NCBI GenBank assembly: GCA_047971485.1
Contig: JBKDZR010000151.1
Location: 1 to 17,594, forward strand
Length of the DNA: 17,594 nucleotides
Source: JBKDZR01 sp047971485
Lineage (GTDB): Bacteria; Pseudomonadota; Alphaproteobacteria; Rhodobacterales; Rhodobacteraceae
Direction of reading: 5' to 3'
The stretch's first letter is position 1, and each line of letters begins with the position of its first letter. Made by a program: the position numbers and the translations under genes. The notes beneath the pieces were generated by a model that was given only the letters and a program-made list of their open reading frames with translations, was not told the DNA's origin and searched no databases. Shown here piece after piece: positions 14,767-17,594 of the stretch.

Positions 14767-17121
14767 TCAGAACGGCAAGTCATCCACCTCATCGGCCGCC
14801 ACAACAAACCCGGCAACCACATGTTTGGTTCCCGCTTTGTCAAAGGCGATTCTCAGCTTGTCGCCCTCCAGCCCGTCGATCGTGCCATAGCCAAATTTGC
14901 GATGGAACACCCGCTCGCCAACAGTAAAGGCGGACAGCGCCGTTGCGTCGATCACCGGCAGCCGCGCATCACGCGATGCCGCCCCACCCCCAGAACGGGC
15001 CTGCATCCGCCGCCATCCTGGCGAATTATAGACATCCGCCCGCGCCGCCTTGTCCTGCAATTCCGAACGTCCACTTGCAGCCGCACCAAAACCGCCCCCG
15101 TAAAGCCCAGGGGGCGTCAGCACCTCGACATGGGCCTCGGGCAATTCGTCGATAAAGCGCGAAGGCAGCGCCGATTGCCATTGCCCATAGACCCGACGGT
15201 TGGCAGCGAAACTGACCGTGCACAGGTCCTCGGCCCGGGTGATGCCGACATAGGCCAGGCGGCGCTCTTCCTCCAACCCCTTCTGGCCGCTTTCATCCAT
15301 CGACCGCTGCGAAGGAAACAAGCCGTCCTCCCACCCAGGCAGGAAGACTACCGGAAATTCCAGCCCCTTGGCGGCATGCAATGTCATCAGCGTGACCTTG
15401 GCCTCGCCTTCATCGGTTTCATTATCCATGATCAAGGCGACATGTTCGAGAAACCCCTGAAGGTTTTCGAACTGTTCCAGCGCCTTGACCAGTTCCTTGA
15501 GGTTCTCCAGACGGCCCGGCGCCTCGGGCGACTTGTCGTTCTGCCAATGGCCGGTATAGCCCGAATCGTCCAGGATCTCTTCGGCCAATGCAATATGGTC
15601 TGCGCCTTCGCGGACCTCCAGATGCCAGCGGTCGATCAACCGCACCAGATGATCCAACTGCCCCTTGGCCTTGCCTGTCAGCCCACCCGAGGCCACCAGA
15701 AGGCGCGCCCCTTCATGCAGCGATACCCCGCTTGATCGCGCTGCCATCTGGATCTTCTGCTGGGCCTTGTCGCCGATCCCACGCTTGGGCGTGTTCACGA
15801 TCCGCTCAAAGGCCAGATCATCCTCAGGGCTGACGGCCAGGCGGAAATAGGCCATGGCATCGCGGATTTCCATCCGCTCATAGAACCGCGGGCCGCCGAT
15901 CACCCGGTACGGCAGGCCAATGGTCAAAAAGCGGTCCTCAAACGCCCGCATCTGATGGGATGCCCGCACCAGAATCGCGCAGTGATCCAGACTGTAGGGG
16001 CGCAGACCGCGCGTGCCCTGCCCCAGCGCCTCCAGTTCTTCGCCGACCCAGCGGGCCTCTTCCTCACCGTCCCAATGGCCGATCAGGCGCAGTTTCTCAC
16101 CGCCCTCGGCCTCGGTCCACAGGGTCTTGCCCAACCGCCCCTGATTGGCCGCGATCACACCGGACGCCGCCCCCAGGATATGCGCAGTTGAGCGATAGTT
16201 CTGTTCCAGCCGGACCACCTGGGCACCGGGGAAATCCTTTTCAAAGCGCAGGATGTTGCCCACCTCAGCCCCGCGCCAACCGTAGATCGACTGATCGTCA
16301 TCGCCCACACAGCAGATATTGCGATGCTTGGCCGCAAGCAGACGCAGCCACAGATACTGGGCAACGTTGGTATCCTGATACTCATCCACCAGAATATAGC
16401 GGAACCAGCGCTGATACTGGGCCAGCACATCCTCATGGCGCTGAAAGATGGAGACGACATGCAACAGCAGATCACCGAAATCGGCCGCATTCAGATCGCG
16501 CAGGCGGCGCTGGTAATCATCATACAGTTCCGTTCCCCGGTGATTGAAGGCACTCGCCTCGGCTGCGGGCACCTGATCGGGGCGCCAGGCGCGGTTCTTC
16601 CAATGGTCGATCAACCCGGCCAGCTGCCGCGCCGGCCAGCGCTTTTCGTCAATGTTGCGGGCCTGGATCACCTGTTTCAGCAGGCGGATCTGATCGTCCG
16701 TATCCAGGATGGTGAAGTTCGATTTCAGCCCCACCATCTCGGCGTGCCGGCGCAGGATCTTGACATTGAGGGCATGGAAGGTGCCCAACCAGCGCATGCC
16801 CTCGGCCCCATCGCCCAGCAATTGGCCGACACGCTGCTTCATCTCGCGCGCGGCCTTGTTGGTAAAGGTGACGGCCAATACTTCGTTGGGGCGCGCGGTG
16901 CCGGTGGCCAGCAGATGCGCAATGCGCGCCGTCAGGGCCCGGGTCTTGCCCGTTCCCGCACCGGCCAGCATCAGCACCGGCCCATCGAGGGTTTCCACCG
17001 CCAGCTTCTGGGCCGGGTTCAGCCCATCCAGATAGGGTGACGGACGCATCCCCATGGCCCGGACCGAGAGAGGCCTGGTGTCTTCGGGAAAATCGGGGGC
17101 GGGCCAGTGATCGCTGCTCAT
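14767..17121 (-). CDS. uvrD: ATP-dependent DNA helicase UvrD/PcrA
   Basis: This 784-residue superfamily 1A 3'-to-5' helicase acts in nucleotide excision and mismatch repair. It has the Q motif L-N-P-A-Q (34-38), motif I A-G-A-G-T-G-K-T (53-60), motif II D-E-Y-Q-D-T-N (246-252), motif III G-D-D-D-Q-S-I-Y-G-W-R-G-A (273-285), L-E-Q-N-Y-R-S (305-311), and the later L-H-A-A-K-G-L-E-F and V-G-I-T-R-A-E motifs. The last 50 residues, from F-T-V-G-E-R-V-F-H-R-K-F-G-Y-G-T-I, are the Tudor-like domain that in PcrA/UvrD contacts RNA polymerase. The ATG at 17121 has no clear ribosome-binding site. Internal ATGs at residues 23 and 25 also precede the Q motif, so the exact start is open. Confidence 0.95.
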   Translation of the reverse strand: MSSDHWPAPDFPEDTRPLSVRAMGMRPSPYLDGLNPAQKLAVETLDGPVLMLAGAGTGKTRALTARIAHLLATGTARPNEVLAVTFTNKAAREMKQRVGQLLGDGAEGMRWLGTFHALNVKILRRHAEMVGLKSNFTILDTDDQIRLLKQVIQARNIDEKRWPARQLAGLIDHWKNRAWRPDQVPAAEASAFNHRGTELYDDYQRRLRDLNAADFGDLLLHVVSIFQRHEDVLAQYQRWFRYILVDEYQDTNVAQYLWLRLLAAKHRNICCVGDDDQSIYGWRGAEVGNILRFEKDFPGAQVVRLEQNYRSTAHILGAASGVIAANQGRLGKTLWTEAEGGEKLRLIGHWDGEEEARWVGEELEALGQGTRGLRPYSLDHCAILVRASHQMRAFEDRFLTIGLPYRVIGGPRFYERMEIRDAMAYFRLAVSPEDDLAFERIVNTPKRGIGDKAQQKIQMAARSSGVSLHEGARLLVASGGLTGKAKGQLDHLVRLIDRWHLEVREGADHIALAEEILDDSGYTGHWQNDKSPEAPGRLENLKELVKALEQFENLQGFLEHVALIMDNETDEGEAKVTLMTLHAAKGLEFPVVFLPGWEDGLFPSQRSMDESGQKGLEEERRLAYVGITRAEDLCTVSFAANRRVYGQWQSALPSRFIDELPEAHVEVLTPPGLYGGGFGAAASGRSELQDKAARADVYNSPGWRRMQARSGGGAASRDARLPVIDATALSAFTVGERVFHRKFGYGTIDGLEGDKLRIAFDKAGTKHVVAGFVVAADEVDDLPF

Positions 17122-17167
17122 GGGATCAGGATAGCGGGTCTGTCAACGGTTGGAAAGTTTGTTCGTT

Positions 17168-17398
17168 TTATGTTCCGCGGATTTTTCTGCTTTTGTCTCC
17201 AGCGCAAAGAGGGCAACACGCGGCTATCTTCGGCCGTGTGCCGCGCCTGGAAATCCCAGAACAAACGGGCGAGAAACCTCCGTTTCCTTCACTTAACTCG
17301 AAGCGGTCTCTCGGGGCCATCTCCTCGGCCAGTAGCGTCAGGATCTCGTAGATATTGCCGTCCAGATCGGCATGGCGCGGATGGTGCCCAGATGTCAT
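17168..17398 (-). other. Weak 76-codon open frame upstream of uvrD, doubtful
   Basis: The frame starts with ATG at 17398 and ends 46 bases before uvrD. I do not recognise it. The first 30 residues (I-Y-E-I-L-T-L-L-A-E-E-M-A) look protein-like. The rest is rich in Cys, Gly, Ser and Arg with poor codon bias, which suggests that any real coding ends early or that it is a remnant. There is no good ribosome-binding site. Its ATG overlaps a TGA of another frame (ATGA at 17395-17398), see the finding on a possible frameshift. The whole stretch 17122-17423 holds nothing firmer. Confidence 0.2.
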
Positions 17399-17423
17399 CT
17401 GGTGCGCTCGCGCATGCCTTCGG

Positions 17424-17594
17424 TCAAGTACTGCTGTGCCAAAGGACGGGGGCGGTGGGCGCGATGCGGGTCTCGACCCGCTGGATGACCTCGGGCATCT
17501 CTTGGATAAGCTTCTTTTGCGCGTGGCGGCTCAGGAAGCTTTTAACCCGCCGGATCGCGGCAAAGCGCTTGCGGATATCGGCCGTCACGGTTTC
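17424..17594 (-). CDS. C-terminal part of an unrecognised protein, running off the window
   Basis: An open frame enters from the right edge and stops at TGA 17424-17426, giving the last 56 residues of a protein. It is charged and probably helical: A-D-I-R-K-R-F-A-A-I-R-R-V-K-S-F-L-S-R-H-A-Q-K-K-L-I-Q-E-M-P-E in separate stretches of basic and aliphatic residues. Third-position GC is high over most of it, as in real genes here. The last seven residues look less protein-like, and a different frame carries a better-looking end. I cannot name the family. Confidence 0.4.
   Translation of the reverse strand, partial: ETVTADIRKRFAAIRRVKSFLSRHAQKKLIQEMPEVIQRVETRIAPTAPVLWHSST

Overview
This window looks like chromosome of a high-GC alphaproteobacterium, most likely a Rhodobacterales (Rhodobacteraceae) member. 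The pointers are strong GC bias at third codon positions, protein wording typical of that order (MraZ, RsmH, FtsI, MurE, Mrp and UvrD), a meso-diaminopimelate-type MurE, and a small RNA with two CTCCTCCTCCCT loops of the alphaproteobacterial CcsR/'cuckoo' type. The placement comes from recognising the sequences by eye; no search was run.

Layout. (1) 1-121: tRNA-Asn(GTT) with a candidate promoter and an encoded CCA end. (2) 291-4792, plus strand: a tightly packed pqi operon with two half-size PqiA membrane proteins, a PqiB-like MCE protein with a long repetitive C-terminus, and a PqiC lipoprotein. Together these would form an inner-membrane to outer-membrane lipid-transport or envelope-maintenance system. 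(3) 4831-4938: a two-hairpin palindromic element between convergent operons. Its right end contains the mraY stop codon. (4) 4935-12591, minus strand: the head of the division and cell wall (dcw) cluster in the order mraZ-rsmH-ftsL-ftsI-murE-murF-mraY, with overlaps or gaps of at most 13 bases. These genes make the UDP-MurNAc-pentapeptide, transfer it to lipid (lipid I), and build the septal transpeptidase complex. The usual next genes (murD, ftsW, murG, murC and so on) are not here. (5) 12592-13084: an intergenic region with two mutually exclusive hairpins in the mraZ leader, a row of GGGA motifs that may be a MraZ operator, and the mrp terminator. (6) 13085-14161, minus strand: mrp/apbC, an Fe-S cluster carrier ATPase. 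(7) About 14282-14545, plus strand: an apparently stand-alone small RNA with twin anti-Shine-Dalgarno loops and a strong intrinsic terminator. (8) 14655-14725: two GC-rich hairpins with the same core. (9) 14767-17121, minus strand: uvrD. (10) 17122-17594: poorly conserved sequence with the C-terminal end of an unrecognised minus-strand gene running off the window.

Most genes are housekeeping genes. The best candidates for a second look are the twin-loop small RNA, the alternative hairpins ahead of mraZ, the exact 100-residue repeat in the PqiB-like protein, and the palindromic element that meets the mraY stop codon where the dcw cluster breaks off.
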